From Planctomycetia bacterium (GTDB taxonomy: Bacteria > Planctomycetota > Phycisphaerae > UBA1845 > UTPLA1): a stretch of 64,000 nt of DNA. The stretch is taken from the NCBI GenBank assembly GCA_015200345.1, contig CP054187.1:2030470-2094469 (forward strand). Direction: 5' to 3'. A program made the translations under genes and the position numbers. The notes under the pieces were generated by a model. That model ran no database searches. It had not been told where the DNA came from and was given only the letters and a program-made list of their open reading frames with translations. Positions 32,963 to 41,922 of the stretch are shown piece by piece. Each line of letters opens with the position of its first letter. Within the stretch, counting starts at the first letter, position 1.

Positions 32963-35617
32963 GTGCCCTCGCGACTTGCGCTGATACTGTTCATCCTGTT
33001 CGCGCCCATTACGGTCCCGGTCTATCTTCTCTTTCTGGTTGGCGCCAATCTCATCGCGGGAGCGTTCTACATTGTCATCGAAGCGGCACTGGCTCCGCTG
33101 CTGGGCCGGCCGATTGCGCTGTCGCGCGGCGCGATGGCGCTGCTGACGGTGCCGGTGTTGATCGCGGCGCCGCTGGTTGCCATCGCGCTGATGGTGCTGG
33201 GCCTGATCCGCTGGATGGTGAAGGCGCTGGCGGCGCTGGGCCGGTGGCAAGCCGGGGCTTCGAGGCGCGGCAGCGCGGTGGCGGCTGGGTTTGTTTGGTT
33301 CGTGGTTGCGTTGTGGACAACCATCGCGTGCATGAACGCGGCATGGGGCGGATCGTTGATCGGGCGGCCGATACAGGGGCGCGAGTTGTTGATCGAACAC
33401 GCATCGCGCGGGCGGATGCTGCGACAGATGCCGGAATCGATGCAGGCGAAGCGGCGTGAATTGATCGCGCATTTGAAAGAGCACCAATCGGCTGCGCATT
33501 GGGAATGGCGCTACCTGCTGGCAGATTTGGAAGATGATCAGGCGCCGTTCAGCGCACTGACGCAGACCGTGCAGAAACGGCTGACGGGGATGGCGTGGTA
33601 TTTCATCCCCGGAGAAATGTCGAGCGATGGGCAGGATCACAGCCTGTTGTTGCTGGGAGCGATGCTCTTTGCCTGGATGCTGCTGATTCGCTGGCCCGGG
33701 TTGTTCGGCGTGGCGCGGCGGAGATGGTCGCGCTGGTGCCTGTATGCGCTGCGCGTGGGAGCGGCAGCCTGTGCGATCTACTCGCTGCTGACGTGGGAAC
33801 CCACGACGCTGTATCACCGGTTCTACTTTGGTGATTCGTCAATCCCTCCCCTTTCGTTTCGCGTGTTCAGCCCGGCGTGGTGGCTGGGGCTGGATTGCCA
33901 ATCGTTCGTGCGCCTGGAGTGGTACTACTTCAACGCGGCGCTGTGGCTGGTGCTGATCGGCGTGGCGGCGTTGATCTGGTGGCTGTCGTGGCGGGTGAGT
34001 CCGTTTCTGGGTTGGCCGCGATTTTATGTTGCGTTTCTGGCGGCGCGGTTGTTGCAGCGCAAGCGGATCGCGTTCTTTTCCGTCGGTGCGGTGACGCTGT
34101 GCGTCGCGATGATGATCATCGTCATCAGCGTGATGGGCGGTTTTGTCGACAGCATTCGCGAGAAGGCGCACGGCCTGCTCGGCGATCTGGTGATGGACGG
34201 CAGCCTTCAGGGATTTCCGTACTACCAGGGCTTCATTGAGCGCATCAGCAAGCTGATCGATCCGAAAACGGGCAAGCCGATCGTCGTGCAGGCGACGCCG
34301 CTGGTGCGCACGGTGGGGATTCTGCAATTCCCCGCGAGCAAGAGCGCGCGGAACGTGGGCATCCTCGGTATTCGTCTCGATGAATACGTGCGCGTCACGC
34401 AATTCGGGAGCGACCTGTTCTACCACACGCGCTTCGGCGGTACGACGCTGGGCAAACAGGGGCAACCGTTTTACGGATTCGACGAGTCCGGCGTGGCGGC
34501 GCTGCCCGGCGACATGGATGCCCGATGGAACGCCTATCTCGCGAGCCTTCCGCCCATGGCACGGCGCGACGAGACGCAACGATACACGCGCCGGCCGGGC
34601 GATCTCTTCCCCGGTCCCGGCGTGTTCGCCGGGCCGAAGGAGAAGCCGGTCGTCGAAGGCGCCCAGTGGCCGGGCATCATCATCGGGCGGTCGATCGTGG
34701 CGCGGCGGCTGCCGACGGGCGACTATCAGCGGTCGCCGAATCTGCCGCGGGGCGAGCGCGTCATGCTGACGATCGTGCCGCTGACGCGCAGCGGTGACAT
34801 CAGCACCGAGCCGCCCCCCAAGGCGGTGTTTCGTTACGTCGACGACTCGCGCACAGGCATTCACGAGATCGACTCGCAAAACGTGTACGTCGATTTCGAT
34901 GAATTGCAGCGGCTGCTCTCGATGGAGCCGCAGAAGCGATCGGATGGCACGACGGCGTCGGCGCGGTGCAGCCAGATCCTGATCAATCTGGATGAGCCGT
35001 TCAGCCGCGACCGGCAAACGCTGGGGCAATACAAGGCGCTGATCGAATCGGAATGGCTGAAGTATCTCGACACGCTTCAGCCCGATGCGATGGAAGTGGC
35101 GATGCTGACAAATGTCGGCATACAGACCTGGGAGGAGATGCAGGCGACGTACATCTCGGCAATTGAGAAGGAAAAATTCCTCGTGCTGATCATGTTCGGC
35201 GTCATCAGCATGGTCGCGGTGTTTCTGATTCTGTGCATCTTTTACATGATCGTTCAGGAGAAGACGCGCGACATCGGCATCATCAAGAGCCTCGGCGGCA
35301 GCGCCGCGGGCGTGTCGGCGGTGTTCCTGGCGTACGGCGCGGCCATCGGGCTGGTCGGGTGCATCCTCGGTTCGATTCTGGGGATTTCCTTCATCGATCA
35401 CATCAACGAGATTCAGGACTGGCTGGCGCGATTGAACCCCGAATGGCGCGTGTGGAGCCCAGAGACGTACTCGTTCGACAAGATTCCCAGCGCGTGGAAA
35501 TGGTCGGAAGTCATCGGGATCGGCATTTTGTCCATCGTGTCGTCCGTGCTGGGGGCGCTGTTCCCGGCGGTGCGGGCCGGACGAACCTGGCCGGTGGAGA
35601 CGCTGCGCTATGAATAG
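32963..35617 (+). CDS. LolC/E-like ABC permease with a long N-terminal membrane extension
   Basis: An 884-residue permease. From about residue 365 it matches the LolC/E plan: ARLLQRKRIAFFSVGAVTLC and a first helix, a large periplasmic domain (400-730), then FtsX helices near 738-765, 775-800 and 855-875 with EKTRDIGIIKSLGG. LolCE with LolD releases lipoproteins from the inner membrane. The first ~350 residues are not part of LolC/E: six or seven hydrophobic helices (7-48, 57-87, 108-125, 230-248, 262-280, 325-345) around a soluble loop. GTG start, 2 bp after lysS. Confidence 0.85.
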   Translation: MPSRLALILFILFAPITVPVYLLFLVGANLIAGAFYIVIEAALAPLLGRPIALSRGAMALLTVPVLIAAPLVAIALMVLGLIRWMVKALAALGRWQAGASRRGSAVAAGFVWFVVALWTTIACMNAAWGGSLIGRPIQGRELLIEHASRGRMLRQMPESMQAKRRELIAHLKEHQSAAHWEWRYLLADLEDDQAPFSALTQTVQKRLTGMAWYFIPGEMSSDGQDHSLLLLGAMLFAWMLLIRWPGLFGVARRRWSRWCLYALRVGAAACAIYSLLTWEPTTLYHRFYFGDSSIPPLSFRVFSPAWWLGLDCQSFVRLEWYYFNAALWLVLIGVAALIWWLSWRVSPFLGWPRFYVAFLAARLLQRKRIAFFSVGAVTLCVAMMIIVISVMGGFVDSIREKAHGLLGDLVMDGSLQGFPYYQGFIERISKLIDPKTGKPIVVQATPLVRTVGILQFPASKSARNVGILGIRLDEYVRVTQFGSDLFYHTRFGGTTLGKQGQPFYGFDESGVAALPGDMDARWNAYLASLPPMARRDETQRYTRRPGDLFPGPGVFAGPKEKPVVEGAQWPGIIIGRSIVARRLPTGDYQRSPNLPRGERVMLTIVPLTRSGDISTEPPPKAVFRYVDDSRTGIHEIDSQNVYVDFDELQRLLSMEPQKRSDGTTASARCSQILINLDEPFSRDRQTLGQYKALIESEWLKYLDTLQPDAMEVAMLTNVGIQTWEEMQATYISAIEKEKFLVLIMFGVISMVAVFLILCIFYMIVQEKTRDIGIIKSLGGSAAGVSAVFLAYGAAIGLVGCILGSILGISFIDHINEIQDWLARLNPEWRVWSPETYSFDKIPSAWKWSEVIGIGILSIVSSVLGALFPAVRAGRTWPVETLRYE

Positions 35618-35730
35618 CGAACGGCAAATTGCGAAAGGCGAACGCGGCACGCCCGCTGACACCCGGTGTGGCGGCACGCTCGCGGCTCGCCGCTTTTTTT
35701 CGCTATTCGCCATTGGCTATTCGCAATTTG
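35612..35730. repeat. Inverted dispersed-repeat remnant between permease and ATPase
   Basis: GAATAGCGAA (35612-35621) recurs inverted as TTCGCTATTC (35699-35708), and CAAATTGCGAA (35625-35635) as TTCGCAATTTG (35720-35730). The repeated theme GCGAATAGCGAA/TTCGCTATTCGCCA is typical of dispersed palindromic DNA. It begins inside the last codons of the permease gene. Confidence 0.5.
35671..35700 (+). terminator. Possible intrinsic terminator after the LolC-like gene
   Basis: GCGGC (35671-35675) can pair with GCCGC (35689-35693), followed directly by TTTTTTT. It lies within the repeat remnant, so it could limit readthrough into the ATPase gene. Confidence 0.45.
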
Positions 35731-35766
35731 TCAGAATCAAGGAATGGACGCTTCGGAGACCTGGCC

Positions 35767-36597
35767 ATGGCTGACCCCATCCTCCGCTGCGAGGGCGTTC
35801 ACAAGACCTATCGGCTTGGGCGAACGGAGTTGCCGGTCCTGCGCGGGGTGGATGTGCGTATTGCGGCCGGCCGGTTTGTCGTGATTACCGGAAGTAGTGG
35901 CAGCGGCAAGAGCACCCTGCTGCACGTGATGAGCGGGCTGGATGTCCCGCAGCGCGGGCAGGTGTACTTTCGGCGGCAGCCGCTGTTTGAGCCGGAGAGC
36001 CTGCGGAAGATTCCGAAGGGCCGCGAGGAAGGTTTCGCGACGGCGGTCGAACCAGCCCGTGGCGGCGGCGTAAGGGCTGGGGCGGCGGCTGGTTCGACTT
36101 CGCATGGGGCGATGCTGGGGCAGCCGCACCGCTTCCTGGAGCAGCAGCGGGACCATTGGCTGAACACGGCGTTCGGATTCGTGTTTCAGTTTTATCACCT
36201 GCTTCCGGAATGCGACGTGCTGGAGAATGTCCTGCTGCCGGCGATGGTCGGCCGGCCGATCAGTCACTGGCTGGCGGATCGGTGCGGGGCCGAGACGCGG
36301 GCGCGTACGCTCCTGGAGCGCGTCGGCCTGAAGGCACGGTTGCGGCATCGTCCGAATGAGTTGTCCGGCGGCGAGCGGCAGCGCGTGGCGATTTGTCGCG
36401 CGCTGATGAACGAGCCGGCGGTGTTGTTTGCGGACGAGCCGACGGGGAATCTGGACGCCAAGACGGGCCGAGAGATTCTGGACCTGCTCCGCGAGTTGAA
36501 TCGGGGAGGCCAAACGCTGGTGATGGTGACCCACGACCGGGACCTGGCCCGCTCGGCCGACGAGGTGGTGCATTTGGTCGACGGTCGGGTAGAATAA
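35767..36597 (+). CDS. lolD: LolD-like ABC ATPase with an insert
   Basis: A 276-residue ATPase, probably the partner of the LolC-like permease. Walker A GSSGSGKST is at 42-50, Gln141 in the LolD-typical GFVFQFYHLLPE, signature LSGGE at 199-203, Walker B VLFADEP near 219-225, GNLD after it. Residues ~80-125 (Gly/Ala/Arg-rich) replace the ~20 residues normally found between the A-loop strand and the Q-loop. The ATG at 35767 is chosen over longer frames that run back into the repeat. Confidence 0.88.
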   Translation: MADPILRCEGVHKTYRLGRTELPVLRGVDVRIAAGRFVVITGSSGSGKSTLLHVMSGLDVPQRGQVYFRRQPLFEPESLRKIPKGREEGFATAVEPARGGGVRAGAAAGSTSHGAMLGQPHRFLEQQRDHWLNTAFGFVFQFYHLLPECDVLENVLLPAMVGRPISHWLADRCGAETRARTLLERVGLKARLRHRPNELSGGERQRVAICRALMNEPAVLFADEPTGNLDAKTGREILDLLRELNRGGQTLVMVTHDRDLARSADEVVHLVDGRVE

Positions 36598-36836
36598 ATC
36601 GGTGTTCTGTGGCCCGTTGTGCGAGACCAGTCGTTTGCAGCCGGATCAGTTGAATTGGCCAACTAGCCGGTGAGCTTGCTCGCCGTTCGAGATCCTGTCG
36701 CACGTTGTTCATCCGCAGGAACCTGATCGCCCGTGCGATCAAGACGAAAGAAAGCGAGGCGGGTACCATGAGCGTTTTGGAAAGTTCAAGGCGCGTAGCC
36801 AGAATCGATCACGTCCGACCCAAGGGAGGCGCCACG

Positions 36837-37733
36837 ATGGCCGAAGACTATACGCCAAACCCGAATCTCAAGATCTGGCTGAACGGCGAGCTGGTGCCGA
36901 CGGCCGAAGCGCGCATCAGCGTCTTCTCGCACGGTCTGTTATATGGCGACGGCGTGTTCGAGGGCATCCGCGTTTACAACGGGAAGATCTTCGAATGCCG
37001 TGCGCACATGCAGCGCTGGGACGCCAGCCTGAAGGCAATCCGCCTGTCATTGCCGTGGACTTCCGATCAACTCGTCGACGCGATGAAGGCGACGATCAAG
37101 GCGAACAACTGCAAGGATGGGTACATCCGGCTGGTCGGCCTGCGCGGGGCGGGCACGCTGGGAATTCATCCGTTCCGGACGGTCCAGGGCGAGGCGTTCA
37201 TCATTGTCGACAAGATTCAAATGTACCCGCCCGAGTTGTACGACAAGGGCCTGAAGATTGTCACCGCGGCGACGATCCGCAACCACCCGCAGGCCCTTTC
37301 GCCGCAGATCAAGAGCCTGAACTATCTGAACAATATTCTGGCGAAGATCGAGGCGATCGACGCGGGCTGCCTCGAAGCCGTCATGCTCAATCACGAGGGC
37401 TACGTCGCCGAATGCACGGGCGACAACATTTTCATCGTGACCCGCGGCAAGCTGCGCACGCCCGCGCCGCACTGCGGTCTGCTCGGCGGGGTGACCCGGC
37501 GGCTGGTGATGGCCTTCGCCCAGAAGCGCGGGATCGCGGTCGAGGAGACGACGCTGACGCGGACCGATTTGTATTACGCCGATGAGATGTTCATCACCGG
37601 CACCGGCGCCGAGGTCTGCCCGATCAACGAGATCGACAAGCGACCGGTCGGCGACGGAACGCCCGGGCCGATCACAAAGCAGCTCATCGCCGACTTCCGC
37701 GCGCACATCCAGAGCGGCGAGGAATTGCTATAG
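36837..37733 (+). CDS. ilvE: Branched-chain amino acid aminotransferase
   Basis: A 298-residue fold-type IV PLP enzyme for the last step of Val, Leu and Ile synthesis. It opens with LKIWLNGELVPTAEARISV and SHGLLYGDGVFEGIRVY. The PLP lysine is Lys159 (SPQIKSLNYLNNILAK), and ECTGDNIFIV is the conserved glutamate block. AGGGAGG precedes the ATG. The preceding 239 bp hold no gene I can support. Its TAG overlaps the psd GTG. Confidence 0.93.
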   Translation: MAEDYTPNPNLKIWLNGELVPTAEARISVFSHGLLYGDGVFEGIRVYNGKIFECRAHMQRWDASLKAIRLSLPWTSDQLVDAMKATIKANNCKDGYIRLVGLRGAGTLGIHPFRTVQGEAFIIVDKIQMYPPELYDKGLKIVTAATIRNHPQALSPQIKSLNYLNNILAKIEAIDAGCLEAVMLNHEGYVAECTGDNIFIVTRGKLRTPAPHCGLLGGVTRRLVMAFAQKRGIAVEETTLTRTDLYYADEMFITGTGAEVCPINEIDKRPVGDGTPGPITKQLIADFRAHIQSGEELL

Positions 37734-38404
37734 TGCCGATCGCACGCGAAGGGTTCCGCGAAATCGCCCTGGCGACTTTGTTCTGTGGCGTACCCGGGGC
37801 GGCGGGCGTCTATCTCGCCGTCACGGGCCATCCCTGGTATCTGCTGCTCGCGCCGCTGTTGGCGGTGTGGGTCTTTGTGCTGGCCTTCTTTCGCGACCCG
37901 CGGCGTGCGATTCCCTCGGAGCCGGGTGTACTGGTTTCGCCGGCAGACGGCCGTGTCACCGAATCGACACGCCTCGAGCGGTATGACGGGTTCGACGGTC
38001 CGGTTTTGAAGATCAGCATTTTCCTCTCGGTGTTCAACGTTCACGTGAATCGCATGCCCTGCGGCGGGCGCATCGAATCGGTGACGCACAAGCCGGGGGA
38101 GTTTCTCGATGCGCGGCATCCCGAATGCGGCGTGCGAAACGAATCGTGCACAACCGTGATCGCCCCCGACGACGGCACGCCAGGCCCGGTAATCGTGCGC
38201 CAGATCGCGGGGCTGATCGCGCGGCGGATCATCTGCCACGCGGCCGCGGGCGATCACGTGACGCGCGGGCATCGCTACGGATTGATCAAATTCGGCTCGC
38301 GAACCGATGTGATCGTGCCGGCGGATCGAGGCCTGGAGCTGGCCGTCAAAGTCAACGATTCGGTGCGCGGCGGCAGCGATATAATCCTGCGGCGGCGCGG
38401 GTAA
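37733..38404 (+). CDS. psd: Phosphatidylserine decarboxylase proenzyme, short form
   Basis: A 223-residue pyruvoyl enzyme making phosphatidylethanolamine. A hydrophobic N-terminus (residues 12-52, two membrane segments) precedes FFRDPRR and VSPADGRVTE; ISIFLSVFNVHVNR follows. Self-cleavage should occur at Gly188-Ser189 (LIKFGSRTD), leaving the pyruvoyl group on Ser189. The length is that of the short bacterial class. GTG overlaps the ilvE stop (TAGTG); pssA follows 49 bp later. Confidence 0.93.
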   Translation: MPIAREGFREIALATLFCGVPGAAGVYLAVTGHPWYLLLAPLLAVWVFVLAFFRDPRRAIPSEPGVLVSPADGRVTESTRLERYDGFDGPVLKISIFLSVFNVHVNRMPCGGRIESVTHKPGEFLDARHPECGVRNESCTTVIAPDDGTPGPVIVRQIAGLIARRIICHAAAGDHVTRGHRYGLIKFGSRTDVIVPADRGLELAVKVNDSVRGGSDIILRRRG

Positions 38405-38453
38405 GCATCGGTTCGATTGCTTACGCAATCGGCTCCTTGAGAAGCATCGTATC

Positions 38454-39458
38454 ATGCGCATCGTCAAGCTCGGCCCCGAACAGAAGCGCGCCCGTCGGCG
38501 GGAGCGCGCGCTCAAGACCGTGGCCGTGTTGCCGTCGCTGGCGACGCTGGGCAATCTCATCTGTGGCGTCGGTGCGATCTACATGTGTCTGCTGTCGATC
38601 CACGCGGCCGGCGGCGATCGCGAGATCCTCGCCATGGGGAGCGAGCGGCTTGAGCGCGTCTTCCCCACGTTTCTGTCGATCGGAGCGTATTTGATCGTCC
38701 TGTCGATGTTCTTTGACGGGATCGACGGCCGCCTTGCGCGCTTCACGCGCAAGACGAGCGAATTCGGCGCGCAGCTGGACAGCCTCGCCGACGTGGTGAG
38801 CTTCGGCGTCGCACCGGCGATGCTGGTCATCACCATCGCCCATCCGGGACAAATTTCGGAATTGTCGCGATTGCAACTGATTTACTGGCGGGCCGAGTGG
38901 GTCATGGCAGCGGTGTTTGTCTGTTGCGCCGCGCTGCGCCTGGCTCGCTTCAACGTGGAGAACGTGCAGGATGAATCCGCGCACATGGGCTTCCGCGGGC
39001 TGCCGTCGCCCGGAGCGGCCGGCGCGATCGTCGGACTGGTGATTTTTCATCAGGACACGCTGCGCGACCTGCGCGAGTTCGCGCCGCTTTGGGCGTCGCA
39101 GGCCCTGGCGCTGCTGATGCCGCCGTTCGCGATGCTGCTGGGCCTGCTCATGGTCAGCCGGTTCCGCTATCCGCACATCGTGAATGCCGTCTTGCGCGGG
39201 CGCAGACCCTTCCGACAGGTCGTGGCGCTGGTGATCGTGCTGCTGATCGGTTTCGTCGTGCAGCCTCAATTCACGCTCGCACTGACAACTGCGGCATATG
39301 CCTTGAGCGGGCCGATCGCTGCCGCCTGGCGGCGATTCACAACCGATGCGACTGCGGCGTCGACGCAGACCGCACCGGCCGCGACGGATTCGGTCGTGCC
39401 GGCCGAAAACGACGACTCACGCGATGAGTTTGAGGACTCGGCTCGCCACGCGGGGTGA
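38454..39458 (+). CDS. pssA: CDP-diacylglycerol-serine O-phosphatidyltransferase
   Basis: A 334-residue integral-membrane CDP-alcohol transferase that makes phosphatidylserine, the substrate of Psd upstream. The catalytic motif is complete: Asp91-Gly92, Ala95-Arg96, Gly105, Asp109 and Asp113 (FDGIDGRLAR...FGAQLDSLAD). About eight helices end near residue 280. A hydrophilic Ala/Thr-rich tail of ~45 residues follows. It is convergent with the third TM/TPR gene, 5 bp apart. Confidence 0.94.
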   Translation: MRIVKLGPEQKRARRRERALKTVAVLPSLATLGNLICGVGAIYMCLLSIHAAGGDREILAMGSERLERVFPTFLSIGAYLIVLSMFFDGIDGRLARFTRKTSEFGAQLDSLADVVSFGVAPAMLVITIAHPGQISELSRLQLIYWRAEWVMAAVFVCCAALRLARFNVENVQDESAHMGFRGLPSPGAAGAIVGLVIFHQDTLRDLREFAPLWASQALALLMPPFAMLLGLLMVSRFRYPHIVNAVLRGRRPFRQVVALVIVLLIGFVVQPQFTLALTTAAYALSGPIAAAWRRFTTDATAASTQTAPAATDSVVPAENDDSRDEFEDSARHAG

Positions 39459-39463
39459 TGCGT

Positions 39464-41227
39464 TCAATCCATCGCGCGGTTGGACGTGGTCGGCGGTTTC
39501 GAAAACTGCGATAGATAATCGATCATCTTCTGCGCCGGCGCAAAACCCATCTCGCGCGCGAGGAGCGTGTGCTTCCACGCAAGATCGTCCTTTCGCAAGC
39601 CCGCGTACGCCGCACCGAGCGCCGCGTGCGTTCGCGCTCTGTCCAGACCGGTCAGCGACGGCGAGGCGGCCAGCGCGCGTTCCAATGACTCAACCGCCGT
39701 CACGGTATCACCGCGCGCGAACTGAACCACACCGAGATTTGACCACGCGAAGGACAGGGTCGGATCGATCTCGATCGCGCGACGCAACGCCAGCTCGGCC
39801 GCACCGTGCTTCGACGCCTGCAACTGCGCTTCGCCGAGATTGCACTGCGCCACGGCGCATTCGGGGTCCAGTTCCACTGCGCGCGACCAGAGTGCCACCC
39901 CATCGCGCCAGATTGCCGACTGCTTCCGCGTGATCGGCCATAGCACCGCACAGGCGGCAAGCACCGCGACCAATCCGCTCCACCACATCGTCCTTGAATT
40001 GCGAGACAGGCTCGCCAGCCCCGCGGCGAGCAGGACAATCAACGGCATCGTCGCCAGGTAAGTGTAACGGTCGGCCGTCAGTTGCTGGCTGATCTGAATC
40101 AACCCGGCGTTGGGCAGCAGGATGATGAGGTATGCCAGCCAAGCCGCGAGACATTGCGGCCCGCGGCGGAGAGATCGAATGCACCAATACGTAACAAGCA
40201 ACACGGTCACCGCGCACGCCGCATAGGGCATCCGAATGATGGAGAGGTTCGCGGGAAGGCGGACGTACGGCGTCAGGCGCTTGGGCAGGATCGTTTGAAT
40301 TACCCCTGCGGCATATGCATACGATGCGTTGGCGATTCGCGCCAAGGCGTTGAACTCCGCCAGCGGCGCGCGCGATTCGTTGAAATCCTTGGCCTGCGCG
40401 GCGTAGATGGACACGACAACGGCAATGATGACGAACGGCACCTTCTCCATCACCAGAACAGGGCGTGATATTCGCCGCGACGGCTCACTCGCATTCTGTT
40501 CCGTCGTGCAACGGATGAACAACCAGTCGAGTATCAGCAGCACGGCCGGAAACGACACCGCGACGGCCTTGAACAACACCGCCACGACGTAACAGGCGAA
40601 GCACACCGTGAGCCACGTGTTGCGCCGCCCGTGCGCCGCCAGCCGCCAGGCGCGCAGATACGCTCCGATCGCCAGTAGAAAAAATAGCGCCGCCGGGAGA
40701 TACGGTTGACACGATGCCCATGCGACTGCTTCCACGCGCAGCGGATGCACCGCGAACGCCAGCGTTGCGACGGCCGCCGCAACGCGAAGTCGATCCACCG
40801 TCGCGTCGCGCGGCCCGTGCGCGCGCAGCAAGGCGAACATCACGCCATACAGCACGGCGCACGTCACGCCATGCAGGACGATGCTGACCAGGTGATAGCC
40901 GCGCGGGTCCAGGCCGAACCATTTGTACTCCGCGCCGAGCAGCATCCACGCGGCCGGCTGCCAGACACCGAGGTGATAGGTTCGCCACGCCCAGCGAAGC
41001 GGCTCAAGTCCGACGCCGCGATAGGCTTCGTTCTGGACGAAGTTGCGATCATCGTCCCAGTTGACGAAGTCGTTGTTCGCACAGTCCCAGAACGCCGCGA
41101 CGGTCACCAGTGCGACGGCGATGCCCAGGGCGAGCGTCATCCGAGGCCGGTTCGGCTCCGCGTGGTCGCGGTTGTGTGATGAGCTTTGCCATGCTGTTGC
41201 AGCAGGGGCCGCGTTCATGGGCGACAT
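39464..41227 (-). CDS. Polytopic membrane protein with C-terminal TPR repeats (TMTC-like), copy 3
   Basis: A 587-residue relative of the two proteins at 13869-17803. The first periplasmic loop has NDFVNWDDDRNFVQNEAYRG with the Asp cluster of GT-C enzymes, followed by AFAVHPLRVEAVAWASCQPY. About ten helices end near residue 430, and three TPR units run from about 442 to 560. Starts at 41299 and 41218 are also possible. It is about 22 kb from the other two copies. Confidence 0.82.
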   Translation of the reverse strand: MSPMNAAPAATAWQSSSHNRDHAEPNRPRMTLALGIAVALVTVAAFWDCANNDFVNWDDDRNFVQNEAYRGVGLEPLRWAWRTYHLGVWQPAAWMLLGAEYKWFGLDPRGYHLVSIVLHGVTCAVLYGVMFALLRAHGPRDATVDRLRVAAAVATLAFAVHPLRVEAVAWASCQPYLPAALFFLLAIGAYLRAWRLAAHGRRNTWLTVCFACYVVAVLFKAVAVSFPAVLLILDWLFIRCTTEQNASEPSRRISRPVLVMEKVPFVIIAVVVSIYAAQAKDFNESRAPLAEFNALARIANASYAYAAGVIQTILPKRLTPYVRLPANLSIIRMPYAACAVTVLLVTYWCIRSLRRGPQCLAAWLAYLIILLPNAGLIQISQQLTADRYTYLATMPLIVLLAAGLASLSRNSRTMWWSGLVAVLAACAVLWPITRKQSAIWRDGVALWSRAVELDPECAVAQCNLGEAQLQASKHGAAELALRRAIEIDPTLSFAWSNLGVVQFARGDTVTAVESLERALAASPSLTGLDRARTHAALGAAYAGLRKDDLAWKHTLLAREMGFAPAQKMIDYLSQFSKPPTTSNRAMD

Positions 41228-41518
41228 CGTCGGGCGCGATGCATCAGAAGACAAATGCCGCCTCGACGCACTTGGCACGTTGCATTTGGGAAGCGTCATG
41301 TTGTTGACGGTCAACGCGCGGACGCCGGCGTGGGATGTCAAATCGGACCTGTGCCGACTCGTGAAGCCTCCGGGTCGGAATTCTCGCCCCCCGAGCACGA
41401 CCCCAGACCGATCGCGGCCCGGCACACTGGTTGCTCCAACGCTCGGCGGTCAAGAGACGGGCGAAGCGGGGTCGCCCGGAGAGGGATTCGCCGCGAGGCG
41501 AGGGGGAGGAGAGAGGCC

Positions 41519-41785
41519 GTGGACGAAAATTCATTCCAGAAGAAGCTGGCCGAACTGGTGCAGGAGATCGGGAATCTGCCGGAGTCGGAGAAGTCAAAGT
41601 TCACGGCGCTGGCCGAGCAGACCAAGGAGCGACACGAGAAGCTGCGCAAGACCGTGAGCAGCCTTCAGGATTCGATCGATTACCTGCGGCTGTCGATCAA
41701 GTACTTGCTCTTCGATCTGGAGGCGACGCGGCGCGAGAACGCGTATCTGCGCAAGATGCTGGAAGAACAATCAGGCAATCAGTGA
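41519..41785 (+). CDS. Small coiled-coil protein, unknown function
   Basis: An 88-residue, highly charged, mostly helical protein (QKKLAELVQEIGNLPESEKS, later DYLRLSIKYLLFDLEATRRE) with likely coiled coils at 5-45 and 50-85. GTG is chosen because of a very strong GGGGAGGAGAG before it. The ~290-bp gap to the divergent TM/TPR gene has a perfect GTTGAC-G-GTCAAC palindrome (41303-41315). I think it is a conserved planctomycetal protein, but cannot verify that here. Confidence 0.75.
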   Translation: MDENSFQKKLAELVQEIGNLPESEKSKFTALAEQTKERHEKLRKTVSSLQDSIDYLRLSIKYLLFDLEATRRENAYLRKMLEEQSGNQ

Positions 41786-41821
41786 ATCCGCTCATCCACC
41801 GCATTCGTTCATTCAAAAAGC

Positions 41822-41863
41822 TCAATGCGCATTGAAGCCGACGGATGGCGATCCGACGGCTTC
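41822..41863 (-). terminator. Hairpin pair after serA and the coiled-coil gene
   Basis: GAAGCCGACGGAT (41834-41846) pairs with ATCCGACGGCTTC (41851-41863), 12 of 13 bases. A perfect palindrome TCAATGCGCATTGA (41822-41835) adjoins it. On the minus strand this ends in GCTTTTT (41821-41815), so it suits termination of serA. Confidence 0.55.
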
Positions 41864-41922
41864 CGCGCGCGGAGCACAGCGCGGTAACGATCGAGGTTCG
41901 GCATGTGAATCGTCAACGGAGA

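Noticed and set aside
33839-35713. 624-codon open frame on the minus strand
   Set aside because: Antisense to the LolC-like permease; no domain pattern.
41303-41315. GTTGAC-G-GTCAAC palindrome as paired -35 elements
   Set aside because: No -10 lies at a proper distance in either direction.
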